The notes under the pieces were generated by a model, which made no database searches, was not told where the DNA came from, and was given only the letters and a program-made list of their open reading frames with translations. From positions 248,001 through 312,000 of the forward strand of contig JAIXWW010000009.1 in NCBI GenBank assembly GCA_027491085.1: 64,000 nt of DNA, given 5' to 3'. The position numbers and the translations under genes are program-made. Numbering within the stretch: position 1 is the stretch's first letter; the number at the start of each line of letters is the position of its first letter. This DNA is from Bacteroidota bacterium (lineage in GTDB: Bacteria; Bacteroidota; Bacteroidia; UKL13-3). Positions 9,161 to 18,413 of the stretch are shown here, piece after piece.

Positions 9161-9326
9161 ATTTTTTGTGAATAAAATATTAGCTTTTTTTTTAAAAAAT
9201 GTAAAAAAACTTGTTAATAGCTACTTTATACTTCTTAAATTGCTTTTTCTCAACACATTACCCATTTTATCCAATTATGATAATTAATTTAACATAACTT
9301 GGTCGAATGAGATGGTTTGAAAACAA

Positions 9327-9355
9327 AAAAGCCGAAGTTTGGTACTTCAGCTTTT
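9327..9355 (-). terminator. Intrinsic terminator of the T9SS cargo gene
   Basis: AAAAGCYGAAGT / ACTTCRGCTTTT pair over 12 bp with one G-U wobble on the minus strand, 5-base loop, T-rich 3' end. It starts 17 bases after the stop codon at 9373. Confidence 0.8.
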
Positions 9356-9372
9356 AAAAATTTTATACTAAC

Positions 9373-10074
9373 TTATTTTTTAATTATTTTTTGAGTAACC
9401 AATCCTTTGTCACTCATTGCATTTAAAACATAAATTCCTGCTGGTAACGTTTCAATATTAATATGGTTACTTGGTATATTTTGATTTAAGACCACTTTAC
9501 CCATTAAATCAATTATTTGAATGTTTTTGCATTCAACTCCAGTTACATAGATATTATCTAAACTTGGATTTGGAAATATAGTAAACATTGATTTGTTAAC
9601 CCTTGGAATTCCAATTTTACTACCATCGTAATCAATTACTACAGTAAAATCTTGATGACCAAAAAGTAAATCAGATTGAGTAAAATTTTCTAATGCACTT
9701 AGATTCAATTTAAACATCCTTGTCCCCCAAAAAGAATTATCAAGAATTGGCTTTATTTTTACCAAAACTTCATTTCTAAAACCTAATTGGCCAATCCCAA
9801 ATTCAATTTTCTGTTGAGCAGTCATGTTGAAATGAACACCATTGGTTGCTGTTAAGCTAGGGTCAGTTGAATTATCTTTTACAGAAAGTATAGCTGAATA
9901 AGGCTGTAAAGTACTATCCTGGTTATAATTATACATGGCGATTACAACAGCAGAATTTTGATCTTTATGGGTAAAGTTTTGATAATTATCTTTATAGTCG
10001 AACCCAAACACAACTTGTGCATTTGCCCCTATAAACATTAAGACACTAATTATTGATAAGTATATTTTTTTCAT
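9373..10074 (-). CDS. Secreted protein with T9SS type A sorting domain
   Basis: A 233-residue exported protein of unknown function. It has a signal peptide (MKKIYLSIISVLMFIGANAQ), a middle region of about 130 residues without a domain I recognise, and a C-terminal type A sorting domain beginning TIFPNPSLDNIYVTG and ending AGIYVLNAMSDKGLVTQKIIKK. The sorting domain directs T9SS export, usually with surface anchoring. A TAnnTTTG box lies upstream and a strong terminator downstream, so it is probably a single-gene unit. Confidence 0.85.
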   Translation of the reverse strand: MKKIYLSIISVLMFIGANAQVVFGFDYKDNYQNFTHKDQNSAVVIAMYNYNQDSTLQPYSAILSVKDNSTDPSLTATNGVHFNMTAQQKIEFGIGQLGFRNEVLVKIKPILDNSFWGTRMFKLNLSALENFTQSDLLFGHQDFTVVIDYDGSKIGIPRVNKSMFTIFPNPSLDNIYVTGVECKNIQIIDLMGKVVLNQNIPSNHINIETLPAGIYVLNAMSDKGLVTQKIIKK

Positions 10075-10129
10075 AATTAAATACGTAAAAGGAATTACAA
10101 TGATAATAATTTGATTGATTTTAGCAAAG

Positions 10130-10137
10130 CAAATTTA
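10130..10137 (-). promoter_or_regulatory. Candidate -7 promoter box for T9SS cargo gene
   Basis: TAAATTTG on the minus strand matches TAnnTTTG, about 55 bases before the ATG at 10074. Confidence 0.35.
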
Positions 10138-10163
10138 GTTGCAAGCTACAAATAAAATTAAAA

Positions 10164-11780
10164 TTACCTTATCCTAATTTTTTCTCCGATTTTCAATTGT
10201 ACCATATTGCTATTTAATTCCTTTAAATTTATTACTGATACATTGAATTTCCTACTAATTGAAAACAAAGTTTCACCTTTTTCTACCGTATAGTAAATTG
10301 AATTACTTCCAGAATTTTTTTCTGAATTTTTAATTGGAACTACTGTTAACCTTTGGTCTATTTTAATATTGTTATTTTCAAGTACATTTATGGCTTTTAA
10401 ATCATTAACAGAAATGTTATAAAGTTTCGAAATGCTAAATAAGGTTTCGCCATGACGAACAATATGATATCCCGGAACTGGCTGAGGCTCTTTTGTATCG
10501 GCACTTGGCAAATTAGGATTTACAATAAGTCTTTGGCCTATTTCAATATTATTATTTTTCATAGCATTTAAAAACTGTAAAGCATCTACTTTAACATTGT
10601 ATTTTTTTGCAATACTATAAAGTGTTTCACCTGTTTGAACTGTATGAAAAAAGGATAACTCTGATTTTTTTTCTTCCAAAGTATCAAAATAACTCAACGT
10701 GGTTTCATTAACAGGAAACATTGTTTCAATATTCTTTTTGGGATCTTCATAAACAGTCTCATTCAAAATAATAGTATCAACTTTAATTACATTTGGAGCT
10801 GTTTGAGTTTTTACAATTTCAACAGAATCGCGTTGTATAGCAGTATCAGCAATTATTATTGCGTTGGTTCGTTTAGTATTTAAATAAATTATTTGACCTA
10901 CAGCAGGTTGCTGATTTAAAACCAAGTTATTACGCGAAAGAATTTTCTCTAATTTTATTGCGAAACGTTGAGAGATTTTATGGGTATTATCGCCTTTTCC
11001 AAAAATACTTGTTTCTACTTCTGCCTTATTTTTTTTGCTCTTTAAAAATATGGTATCACCTTCATGGCACTCATCATCTTTTTGCAAATCATTATATTTA
11101 TATAGTTGAAATACTTTAATATCATAATTCAAAGCTATTTGAGCAAAGCTTTCATTAGCTTTTGCTGTAATGGCTGGCACTCCATTAATTATAAATTCTT
11201 TACCATAAGTTTTTATTACTTCCGCTTTCTCCTCTGCCTTTTCCTTTTCTTCTTCCTCACTTATTTTTACTTCATCATATTTATGCAATTTATGCTTTTC
11301 AATAAACGTAATAAGCAATTCAGGGTATTGGGGGTTGGTTGCATAGCCTGCTTTTTTGAGTCCATAAGCCCAACTTTTATAGTCCTTACTATCTAAATCA
11401 AATAGAAAAGCATATCGCTTATTATTCATCAAAAAATCAGAGTGATCTCTGTAACTATCTATTGCAGCATCATATTTTCTAAAACATTCTTGAGGAGCAT
11501 CGTCATCTTCATATAATGTTTTTCCTGTCCAAGTAGCTTTACACTTTATTCCAAAATGATTGTTTGCTTCAGTTGACAACCTACTGTTTCCATTACCACT
11601 TTCTAATATGCCTTGGGCCAAAGTAATACTAGCTGGAATTCGACTTCTATACATCTCTTCAATGGCCAAAGCGGAATATTTTTCAATATATTGTTCAACT
11701 GTAATTTTGACCTTAACTTCCTCTTGGGCAAAACTATTAAGCGTAAAAATGCAGAATAATGTAAAAAAAATGTACTTCAT
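10164..11780 (-). CDS. Peptidoglycan N-acetylglucosaminidase with LysM repeats
   Basis: Exported cell-wall hydrolase. Residues 1-18 form a signal peptide (MKYIFFTLFCIFTLNSFAQ). Residues about 25-170 are a GH73-type glucosaminidase domain, with the proposed catalytic Glu in SITLAQGILESGNGNS and the conserved NNHFGIKCK and YAFLFDL segments. A Glu/Lys-rich linker follows. Three clear LysM modules occupy the C-terminal third (HTVQTGETLYSIAKKYNV, YHIVRHGETLFSISKLYNI, YYTVEKGETLFSISRKFNV). Two degenerate LysM-like units lie between residues about 195 and 310. LysM binds GlcNAc chains. The architecture is common in Bacteroidota and suggests a role in wall remodelling or septum cleavage. Confidence 0.92.
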   Translation of the reverse strand: MKYIFFTLFCIFTLNSFAQEEVKVKITVEQYIEKYSALAIEEMYRSRIPASITLAQGILESGNGNSRLSTEANNHFGIKCKATWTGKTLYEDDDAPQECFRKYDAAIDSYRDHSDFLMNNKRYAFLFDLDSKDYKSWAYGLKKAGYATNPQYPELLITFIEKHKLHKYDEVKISEEEEKEKAEEKAEVIKTYGKEFIINGVPAITAKANESFAQIALNYDIKVFQLYKYNDLQKDDECHEGDTIFLKSKKNKAEVETSIFGKGDNTHKISQRFAIKLEKILSRNNLVLNQQPAVGQIIYLNTKRTNAIIIADTAIQRDSVEIVKTQTAPNVIKVDTIILNETVYEDPKKNIETMFPVNETTLSYFDTLEEKKSELSFFHTVQTGETLYSIAKKYNVKVDALQFLNAMKNNNIEIGQRLIVNPNLPSADTKEPQPVPGYHIVRHGETLFSISKLYNISVNDLKAINVLENNNIKIDQRLTVVPIKNSEKNSGSNSIYYTVEKGETLFSISRKFNVSVINLKELNSNMVQLKIGEKIRIR

Positions 11781-11805
11781 AAAAATGTTTAATAATGCTA
11801 ATTAA

Positions 11806-11813
11806 CAAAACTA
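11806..11813 (-). promoter_or_regulatory. Candidate -7 promoter box for glucosaminidase gene
   Basis: TAGTTTTG on the minus strand matches TAnnTTTG, 25 bases before the ATG at 11780. Confidence 0.35.
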
Positions 11814-11893
11814 ATGCCTAAAATATTTATGTAAGTATATGATGTTCCATGCTTTACTAACAATTGCCAACAGTTGTTCAACAAAATATACGA

Positions 11894-11936
11894 CAAAAAA
11901 AGCCATTAAGTAAAATTTGTGTTTTACTCAATGGCT
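11894..11936 (-). terminator. Intrinsic terminator downstream of dnaA
   Basis: On the minus strand AGCCATTGAGTAAAA pairs with TTTTACTTAATGGCT (15 bp, one G-U wobble) around a 6-base loop, followed by TTTTTTTG. It lies about 85 bases after the dnaA stop. Confidence 0.85.
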
Positions 11937-12019
11937 CCAATTTAGATATTTATAAAATCCTGGTTGGTATTAATGCCATAGATTCCAAAAAAGGCATTGT
12001 TTAACTCATAAATTCGTTA

Positions 12020-13456
12020 TTAAACTAAGTTCATTTTTATTCTTTTGCCAATTTCTTCAATGTCGGCTCTGAATTTCTTGTCAGTTTCCATTAAATCGTT
12101 AACCGTTTGGCAAGCGTGAATAACCGTTGAGTGATCACGTCCACCAAAGTGCATTCCAATGGTTTTTAAAGATGATTTGGTTAAATCTTTTGCATAGTAC
12201 ATGCTTATTTGACGAGCTTGAACTATTTCGCGTTTTCTGGTTTTTGATTTTACTTGTTCTACTGGAATGGTAAAATAATCACAAACCAATTTTTGAATAA
12301 ACTCAATTGAAATTTCACGTGTATTGTTCTTCACAAAGTTTTTCAAGATTTGTTTAGCCAAATCAAGCGTTACTTCTTTTTTGTTTAACGATGATTGTGC
12401 TAACAAACTAACCAAAGCACCTTGTAACTCGCGCACATTGGTATTGATATTATGTGCTACATATTCTACCACATCACGATGTAAGTTGATACCATCATTA
12501 TACATCATATGTTCTAAAATAGCCAAACGAGTTTCAAAATCAGGCGACTGTATGTCGGCCGACAAGCCCCATTTAAATCTGCTTAACAAACGCTCGTCCA
12601 TTCCTTTTAAGTCTTTTGGAGCTCTATCACTGGTTAAAATTAACTGCTTACCTTGTTGATGCAAATGGTTAAAAATAGTAAAGAAAATTTCTTGTGTTTT
12701 TTGTTTGTTTTCTAAAAACTGTACATCATCTACAATCAAAACATCTACTTGTTGGTAGTAGTTTAAAAAATCTTGATTTGAGTTATTGCGAATGGCTTCT
12801 ACAAACTGATTGGTGAATTTTTCAATAGGTACATACAATACAATTTTATTTTTATTGTTTTGTTTAACCATATTACCAATAGCGTGTACTAAGTGGGTTT
12901 TACCCATACCCGTTTCACCAAAAAACATCAATGGATTAAAGGCAGTTCCACCGGGTTTAGAAGCCACCGACATTCCCGCTGCTCTTGCTAGGCGGTTATT
13001 ATCTCCTTCAATATAATTATCAAAAGTTAGGTTATGATTTAAGTTGGCATCAATATTTACCTTTTTTAAACCTGGAATTACAAATGGGTTTTTAATATTA
13101 GCATTCATAGCCATCCCTAAACCGGCTTCTTGCGAGTCCATTTTCGAACTTTGACTACCTGGTAAATTTACTATATAAGGATTTGAATTAGAGGTGCCGT
13201 TTTCAACTATAATGTTGTATTCTAATCGTGCTCCTGTACCTAAAATTTGTTTTAAAGTTTTTTTCAATAAACTTACATAATGTTCTTCTAACCATTCGTA
13301 AAAAAACTGGCTAGGAACTTGAATAGTAAGGATTTTATTTTCTAATTTGATGGGTTTGATTGGCTCAAACCAAGTTCTAAAGCTTTGAGGGTTCACATTA
13401 TCTTGAATCAATTTCAAGCAATTATTCCACACTGTTTCACACGACTGTTCACTCAT
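12020..13456 (-). CDS. dnaA: Chromosomal replication initiator protein DnaA
   Basis: Binds DnaA boxes at oriC and opens the duplex to start replication. Domain I begins CETVWNNCLKLIQDNVNPQSF. Domain III (AAA+) has Walker A GETGMGKTHL and Walker B VLIVDDVQFL, plus arginine-finger region DERLLSRFKWG. Domain IV has the DNA-binding signature GGRDHSTVIHACQTV. The track start at 13525 adds an atypical leader. I prefer the ATG at 13456 (MSEQSCETVWNN, 478 residues), which has AAAAAGG about 10 bases upstream; the ATG at 13465 is also possible. dnaN does not follow, and the upstream spacer lacks convincing DnaA boxes, so oriC is probably elsewhere (see 63.5 kb). Confidence 0.97.
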   Translation of the reverse strand: MSEQSCETVWNNCLKLIQDNVNPQSFRTWFEPIKPIKLENKILTIQVPSQFFYEWLEEHYVSLLKKTLKQILGTGARLEYNIIVENGTSNSNPYIVNLPGSQSSKMDSQEAGLGMAMNANIKNPFVIPGLKKVNIDANLNHNLTFDNYIEGDNNRLARAAGMSVASKPGGTAFNPLMFFGETGMGKTHLVHAIGNMVKQNNKNKIVLYVPIEKFTNQFVEAIRNNSNQDFLNYYQQVDVLIVDDVQFLENKQKTQEIFFTIFNHLHQQGKQLILTSDRAPKDLKGMDERLLSRFKWGLSADIQSPDFETRLAILEHMMYNDGINLHRDVVEYVAHNINTNVRELQGALVSLLAQSSLNKKEVTLDLAKQILKNFVKNNTREISIEFIQKLVCDYFTIPVEQVKSKTRKREIVQARQISMYYAKDLTKSSLKTIGMHFGGRDHSTVIHACQTVNDLMETDKKFRADIEEIGKRIKMNLV

Positions 13457-13714
13457 AATATTCATACCTTTTTCCGACTGTAAAAGTGTGTTAAAAAGTT
13501 TACACAAAAAAGTTTTTTTCAACAATATTATCTGAATTGTGGTAAAAAAAACTTTTGGTGCTGATTTATAGCCACAAATATTTTTACGTTATTTTTTTGT
13601 TGCAAAATAGATAACAATTTGTTTGCAAAATGTGCATTACCCAATGATACAAATTAAATATAAAATATGATAATCAAACAGTTGCAAAGCCTTGACAACA
13701 CTATGTTTTCAACA

Positions 13715-14665
13715 TTATATGTTTGTATCTACAATATCAACATTATTTGAAGTGTGCATAAACCCGTTGATTTGTTGGTTGTTGAAAATGAAATCTATTT
13801 TACCTAGTGCCAAACCTGCCCAACCAACTTGGTTTACTATCACCTCTTTTCCAACTGCGTTTTTTACCAAGGTTGGTTCTTTTAAAAATGTGTGTGTATG
13901 ACCACCAATTATTAAATCAACGTGTTTGCTTTGTGGTGCTAAGCTTAAATCGCCAATTTTACCTTCTTTGTAGTTATAACCAAGGTGCGATAAACAAATT
14001 ACCAAATCACACTTTTTTTCTTGTTTTAAATAAGCAGCTACTTTATTTAAGTTTTCTACAGGGTCGTTGTATTTAATTTTGCCATATAATTTTTCAGGAA
14101 CCAAGCCTTTTAATTCGATTCCAACTCCGGTAACGCCAATTTTTAAACCACCTTTCTTATAAATTTTATAAGGCAAAACTTTGTTTTCAAGCAGTGTGTC
14201 TTTAAAATCGTAATTGCAGTTCACAAAATCGAAGGTAGCATGTGGCATTTGTTTAAATAAACCATCTATTCCATTGTCAAAATCGTGGTTTCCAAGTGTT
14301 ACACAATCGTAACCCATTTGACTCATGAGTTTATATTCTAATTCACCACCATAAAAATTAAAGTAAGGTGTGCCTTGAAAAATATCGCCAGCATCAAGTA
14401 GCAAAATATTTTCGTTTTCTGCTCTGTATTTTTTTATCAATGCAGCTCTAAATTCTGCTCCACCCATACCTGCATTGTTTTTATCTGTTTTATCAAATGG
14501 TTCAATGCGGCTGTGCCAATCGTTGGTATGTAAAATGGTTAATTGGGTAGTGCCATTAGCTGCCAATAATTGGTTAATTGGCGAAGCCATAAAAGCAGAA
14601 CCTGCCAATAAAATGCCCGATTGTTTTATAAAATCGCGTCTATTTGATTTGTTTAATTCTTCCAT
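13715..14665 (-). CDS. 5'-nucleotidase-type metallophosphatase (N-domain protein)
   Basis: Metallophosphoesterase domain of the UshA/5'-nucleotidase family as a stand-alone 316-residue protein. It begins with a twin-arginine signal (NRRDFIKQSGILLAGSAF), so Tat export to the periplasm is likely. Metal-binding motifs are ILHTNDWHSRIEP, LLLDAGDIFQGTPYF, TLGNHDFDNG, and LSHLGYN with GGHTHTFL. The substrate-binding C-terminal domain is missing here and is encoded by the overlapping upstream gene. The two would together form a split 5'-nucleotidase acting on nucleotides or UDP-sugars; the substrate is inferred. Confidence 0.9.
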   Translation of the reverse strand: MEELNKSNRRDFIKQSGILLAGSAFMASPINQLLAANGTTQLTILHTNDWHSRIEPFDKTDKNNAGMGGAEFRAALIKKYRAENENILLLDAGDIFQGTPYFNFYGGELEYKLMSQMGYDCVTLGNHDFDNGIDGLFKQMPHATFDFVNCNYDFKDTLLENKVLPYKIYKKGGLKIGVTGVGIELKGLVPEKLYGKIKYNDPVENLNKVAAYLKQEKKCDLVICLSHLGYNYKEGKIGDLSLAPQSKHVDLIIGGHTHTFLKEPTLVKNAVGKEVIVNQVGWAGLALGKIDFIFNNQQINGFMHTSNNVDIVDTNI

Positions 14666-15428
14666 CTAAAACTGCATTTATTGTTTGTTTGTCTCTTGTT
14701 CTACCTCGTAATTGTTGTATCAATGCCTCGCGCACCATTAAGTTTAACGATGTAACTGACTTGGCATATTTCATTGGTTCTGTTTTATCGCCACCGCTGG
14801 CCACGTAATCGTTTGTAAGTATATTATATACTACATTCTCATCAAATGGTTGACCACTTATGGTAATATTCACAGCTTTGTTATTTTCAATATCAAAACG
14901 CAATTCTTTAGAGCAAGGAGCTCCATTGTTTTGAGCCATTAAATCAAATAATTGTTTACAATATTTACCATCTAAAGTTACCACTACTAATTCATTATCA
15001 AATGGTGCTAATTCAAAAATTTTACCGACTGTTATATTGCCTTTGGCAATGCTTCCAACGCGTAAACCCCCATTATTATAAACACAAAATCGAGGTCCTA
15101 TATTGGCATTTAGTTTATTTGTCAGTGATAAAAAATTTATTTGTTTATAAGCAAATGCCATCAATTCATCGCAAACAAAATTACCCAACGTTCCTTCAGG
15201 TAAATCTTTTTTCAAGTCTTGGTTATTGTAACACAAAACTTCATTCATAGAGCTATCAAGCCTAGCCTTGTATGGTGCAATAGTTTTAAAAGCCAACTCA
15301 TCTCGCATTTGCAGCGAGTCTTTGTTAATTTTTATGTTTTGGGTTTGGGTATTGGTAAGTGTAAGCTTTGGCGTACAGGCGTTAAAGCTAAAAACCAATA
15401 GCAATGCTATAAAAAAGGTATTTTTCAC
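14640..15428 (-). CDS. 5'-nucleotidase C-terminal domain lipoprotein
   Basis: Substrate-specificity domain of the 5'-nucleotidase family encoded as a separate 262-residue gene. It starts with GTG and a lipoprotein signal (FIALLLVFSFNAC, Cys18). Typical 5_nucleotid_C marks are EGTLGNFVCDELMAFA, VYNNGGLRVGSIAKGNIT, FELAPFDNELVVVTLDGK and YNILTNDYVASGGDKT. It overlaps the metallophosphatase gene by 26 bases, so translation is probably coupled. Domain order is reversed compared with the fused enzyme: the C-domain gene is first. A TATATTTG box ends 4 bases before the GTG. Confidence 0.9.
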   Translation of the reverse strand: MKNTFFIALLLVFSFNACTPKLTLTNTQTQNIKINKDSLQMRDELAFKTIAPYKARLDSSMNEVLCYNNQDLKKDLPEGTLGNFVCDELMAFAYKQINFLSLTNKLNANIGPRFCVYNNGGLRVGSIAKGNITVGKIFELAPFDNELVVVTLDGKYCKQLFDLMAQNNGAPCSKELRFDIENNKAVNITISGQPFDENVVYNILTNDYVASGGDKTEPMKYAKSVTSLNLMVREALIQQLRGRTRDKQTINAVLDGRIKQIK

Positions 15429-15432
15429 AAGG

Positions 15433-15440
15433 CAAATATA
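15433..15440 (-). promoter_or_regulatory. Candidate -7 promoter box next to a GTG start
   Basis: TATATTTG on the minus strand matches TAnnTTTG and ends 4 bases before the GTG at 15428, which would give a leaderless or nearly leaderless mRNA for the split nucleotidase unit. Confidence 0.4.
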
Positions 15441-15466
15441 TTGATAGTATATAAACTAGTTGTTAA

Positions 15467-16663
15467 TTAAATAGAAGTATTAAAATAATTTGCCAAATAA
15501 TAACCTATGCTAAGGTTAGCTTGTAATAAATAACCTCCTGTAGGCGCATCCCAATCAAGCATTTCGCCCAAACAAAAATTATTTGGCATTTTATTTAACT
15601 CTAAGTTAGCACTTACTTCGGTTAGTGCAATCCCACCAACAGTTGAAATGGCTTCATCAATTGGCGCTGTGCCAGTAATTTTTAAAGGAAAAGCCTTGAT
15701 GTTTTCGGCCAATTGCTCAGCACTTAAAAATGCTTCTTTACTCAAATAAGTTTTGAGCAATGCAATTTGTGGCGCAGGCATATTTAAGTCGTACTTTAAA
15801 ATATCGGAAGTTGGTTTTGACTCATTGCTCAGTTTTTTTTCAATTGCATAAAGCTGTAAGGTTGGTTTAAAATCAATGAGTAAATCTGCTTCCTTTTTTG
15901 CATTTAACTGAGTTCTAATTTTATGGCTTAAAGCATAAATGGCGCCACCTTCTAATCCCAATTGTGTAATGGAAAGCTCCCCTTTTTTAGTTAAACTGCC
16001 ACAAGTTGCAGCAATATTTTTTAGGTATAAACCTTCGTTTTCATTGATAAATTCTTGAGGCCAATCAATTTGAAAGCCACAATTAGATGCTTGAAAAGGC
16101 ACGGTTTTAATACTTTTATCCTTAAATAAATTTATCCAACTACCATCAGAACCTGTTTTAGCCCAACTTGCTCCGCCAAGCGCAAAAATGGTGTAATCTG
16201 GTTTAACCATTATGTTTTCGGTAGGTGATTTAAACATAAGGCTTTCGTTTTCCCATCCTAACCATTCATGTTGTGTTTTTATAGTTACATTATTGGCTGT
16301 TATTTTACTAATTATAGCATTTAAAACCTCTATAGGTTTGATTCCCTTTTCTGGAAAAACCCTTTTGCTACTTCCTACAAATGTTTCAATACCAATATGG
16401 AATAACCAGTCTCGCAAATCATCGTTATTAAATAACTCAAAAAAAGGTTTAATAAATTTATTGGGAGTATATTTTTGAATAAATTCTTGAGGAACTTCGC
16501 TATGCGTAATGTTTAAACCACCATCTCCAGCTACCAAAAATTTACGTCCAACTGCAAAATTTTTTTCAAATAAAGTTACCTCAAATTTTTCAGTGTTTAT
16601 ACTAGCAGCAAGCATTAATGCCGATGGTCCGCCTCCAATTATGGCTATCGTCTTTTTTGTCAT
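15467..16663 (-). CDS. HI0933-family NAD(P)/FAD-dependent oxidoreductase
   Basis: Cytoplasmic flavoprotein of the HI0933/YhiN-like family, 398 residues. The FAD dinucleotide-binding motif is IAIIGGGPSALMLA at the N-terminus, followed by LFEKNFAVGRKFLVAGDGGLNITHS, highly typical of the family. Further marks are YTIFALGGASWAKTGSDGS and the C-terminal FCLGEMLDWDAPTGGYLLQ. The physiological substrate of the family is mostly unknown. It lies 38 bases upstream of the nucleotidase pair on the same strand and may be co-transcribed, although that pair has its own promoter box. Confidence 0.88.
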   Translation of the reverse strand: MTKKTIAIIGGGPSALMLAASINTEKFEVTLFEKNFAVGRKFLVAGDGGLNITHSEVPQEFIQKYTPNKFIKPFFELFNNDDLRDWLFHIGIETFVGSSKRVFPEKGIKPIEVLNAIISKITANNVTIKTQHEWLGWENESLMFKSPTENIMVKPDYTIFALGGASWAKTGSDGSWINLFKDKSIKTVPFQASNCGFQIDWPQEFINENEGLYLKNIAATCGSLTKKGELSITQLGLEGGAIYALSHKIRTQLNAKKEADLLIDFKPTLQLYAIEKKLSNESKPTSDILKYDLNMPAPQIALLKTYLSKEAFLSAEQLAENIKAFPLKITGTAPIDEAISTVGGIALTEVSANLELNKMPNNFCLGEMLDWDAPTGGYLLQANLSIGYYLANYFNTSI

Positions 16664-17033
16664 GAATAAAAAGATGCAATTACGGTAAATATTTTTTGTA
16701 AATAGAACCTTTATTTTTAGTTATAGTTATACTTTTGATATACAAATTATTTTAACTCAAGTTTATTGTCTTCAGCTGACAAATCAATAGTTGCCACTTT
16801 AGATAAAACTAAACTATATTTTTTATACGTTAAAAAGCCGTTTAAAGGCTTTAAAACTAATATATTTAAATCTTAGCAATGAGGTAGCATTTTTGTAATC
16901 AAATTTTAGCCATAACCACTTTATTATACCGCTTATAAAAATACATTGTATTGAATTAAGCAATGAATTAAAAATAAACTTACTTTTCGCCTTTATTTAA
17001 TATTGTTTATTGCAATTTATTTAACCTAATTTC
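16664..17033. other. 370-bp divergent intergenic region
   Basis: Lies between the minus-strand flavoprotein gene and the plus-strand efflux adaptor. I see no ORF or RNA gene. It holds a TACTTTTG box (16730-16737, plus strand) without a -33 partner, about 300 bases from the next start, and a weak hairpin AAAGCC-GTTTAAA-GGCTTT (16834-16852). Confidence 0.5.
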
Positions 17034-18395
17034 ATGAAAAAATCGAATAACAAACTGTTAAAATGGCTTGGTGGAGCTGTAGTCTTATTGATAATTATTG
17101 CGCTTATTGGAAAAAGTAAAGGTTGGTTTGGCGGTAAAAAAGAGATTAGTGTAAGTGTTAGCACCACCGAAATTACAACCATCATTGAAACAGTTAGTGC
17201 TAATGGTAAAATCCAACCTGAATCGGAAGTTAAAATTAGTTCAGATGTAAGTGGAGAAATAAGAGAGCTTTATGTGAAAGAAGGAGATTCGGTAACATAC
17301 GGACAATTATTGGCAAGGATAGACCCCGAATTGTATGCCTCAGCTCTTGACAGAAGCAATGCGTCTTTAAGCAACGCAAAGGCCAATTTAGCAACGAGTA
17401 AAGCTAGATTAACTCAAGCAGAAGCTCGTTTTGCTGAAATAGAAAAACAGTTTAATAGAACCAAAAAAATGGCAGAGCAAAAATTGATGAGCGAAGCCGA
17501 AGTTGAAACCGCCACCTCAAGCTACAAAAATGCAAAGGCTGAAGTAGAGGCCATCAAACAAAATGTTATTGGGGCTGATTATACTGTAAAAAGTTTTGAA
17601 GCAAGTTTGAAGGAAAGCCGTAAAAATTTAACCAGAACTGAAATCTTTGCACCTGTTAGTGGTATTGTTTCGGCATTAAAAGTAGAAAAAGGAGAGCGTG
17701 TGGTTGGAACTTCACAAATGGCAGGAACGGAAATGATGCGAGTAGCTAATTTAAATGCTATGGAGGTTAGTGTGGATGTAAATGAAAATGATATCATCAA
17801 AGTGGGATTGGGCGATACTGCCTTAATTGAAGTCGATGCTTATGGCACGCGAAAATTTAAAGGTATTGTATCGGAAATAGCCAACAGTGCAAGCGCTAAC
17901 GGAGCTTCTACAAGTGATCAAGTAACTAATTTTGTTGTAAAAATAAAAATATTACGCAGCAGTTATACCGATTTAACGGCCAAATTTGGCAAACGTAAAG
18001 CTGTTTTTCGCCCTGGTATGAGCGCTAGTGTTGAAATTCAAACTGAAGTTGAAACAAATGTATTGGCAATTCCAATTGAAGCAGTAACAGTTAGACAAGC
18101 TAAAGATTTGGATACCGCTAAAACAGATAAAAAGGACATGGAGGATTTTAAATTAAGTACCACTGATTCGAAAAAAGATGAAGTAGAGGTAGTATTTATT
18201 AATGTTAATAACACTGCTAGCATTAGAAAGGTAACTACAGGCATACAAAACGATAAACTTATAGTAATAACAAGTGGTTTGCAAAAAGGTGATAAAGTAG
18301 TAAGTGGACCTTATGCTACTGTTTCAAAAAAACTTAAACACGGTGACAAAATAAAACAAGTAAGTAAAGAAATGCTTTTTGAAGTAAAAAATTAA
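17034..18395 (+). CDS. Efflux periplasmic adaptor (HlyD/MacA type)
   Basis: Membrane-fusion protein linking an inner-membrane pump to an outer-membrane channel. Residues about 10-30 form one transmembrane anchor (WLGGAVVLLIIIALIGKSKG). A lipoyl/barrel-sandwich half (GEIRELYVKEGDSVTYGQLLARIDPELY) is followed by a coiled-coil hairpin (about residues 95-195, rich in Ala/Glu/Lys), then the second lipoyl half (TRTEIFAPVSGIVSALKVEKGERVVG) and beta-barrel region. At 453 residues it fits MacA-like adaptors. No pump (MacB-like ABC or RND) or TolC-like gene follows: recR is 18 bases away on the opposite strand, so the adaptor is an orphan here. Confidence 0.88.
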   Translation: MKKSNNKLLKWLGGAVVLLIIIALIGKSKGWFGGKKEISVSVSTTEITTIIETVSANGKIQPESEVKISSDVSGEIRELYVKEGDSVTYGQLLARIDPELYASALDRSNASLSNAKANLATSKARLTQAEARFAEIEKQFNRTKKMAEQKLMSEAEVETATSSYKNAKAEVEAIKQNVIGADYTVKSFEASLKESRKNLTRTEIFAPVSGIVSALKVEKGERVVGTSQMAGTEMMRVANLNAMEVSVDVNENDIIKVGLGDTALIEVDAYGTRKFKGIVSEIANSASANGASTSDQVTNFVVKIKILRSSYTDLTAKFGKRKAVFRPGMSASVEIQTEVETNVLAIPIEAVTVRQAKDLDTAKTDKKDMEDFKLSTTDSKKDEVEVVFINVNNTASIRKVTTGIQNDKLIVITSGLQKGDKVVSGPYATVSKKLKHGDKIKQVSKEMLFEVKN

Positions 18396-18413
18396 GTTTG
18401 GATTTCAGGGTCT

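Noticed and set aside
13526-13714. oriC beside dnaA
   Set aside because: The spacer has only two-mismatch box-like words (ATAGCCACA, TGTGGTAAA) with no phasing; the 63.5-kb region is the better candidate.
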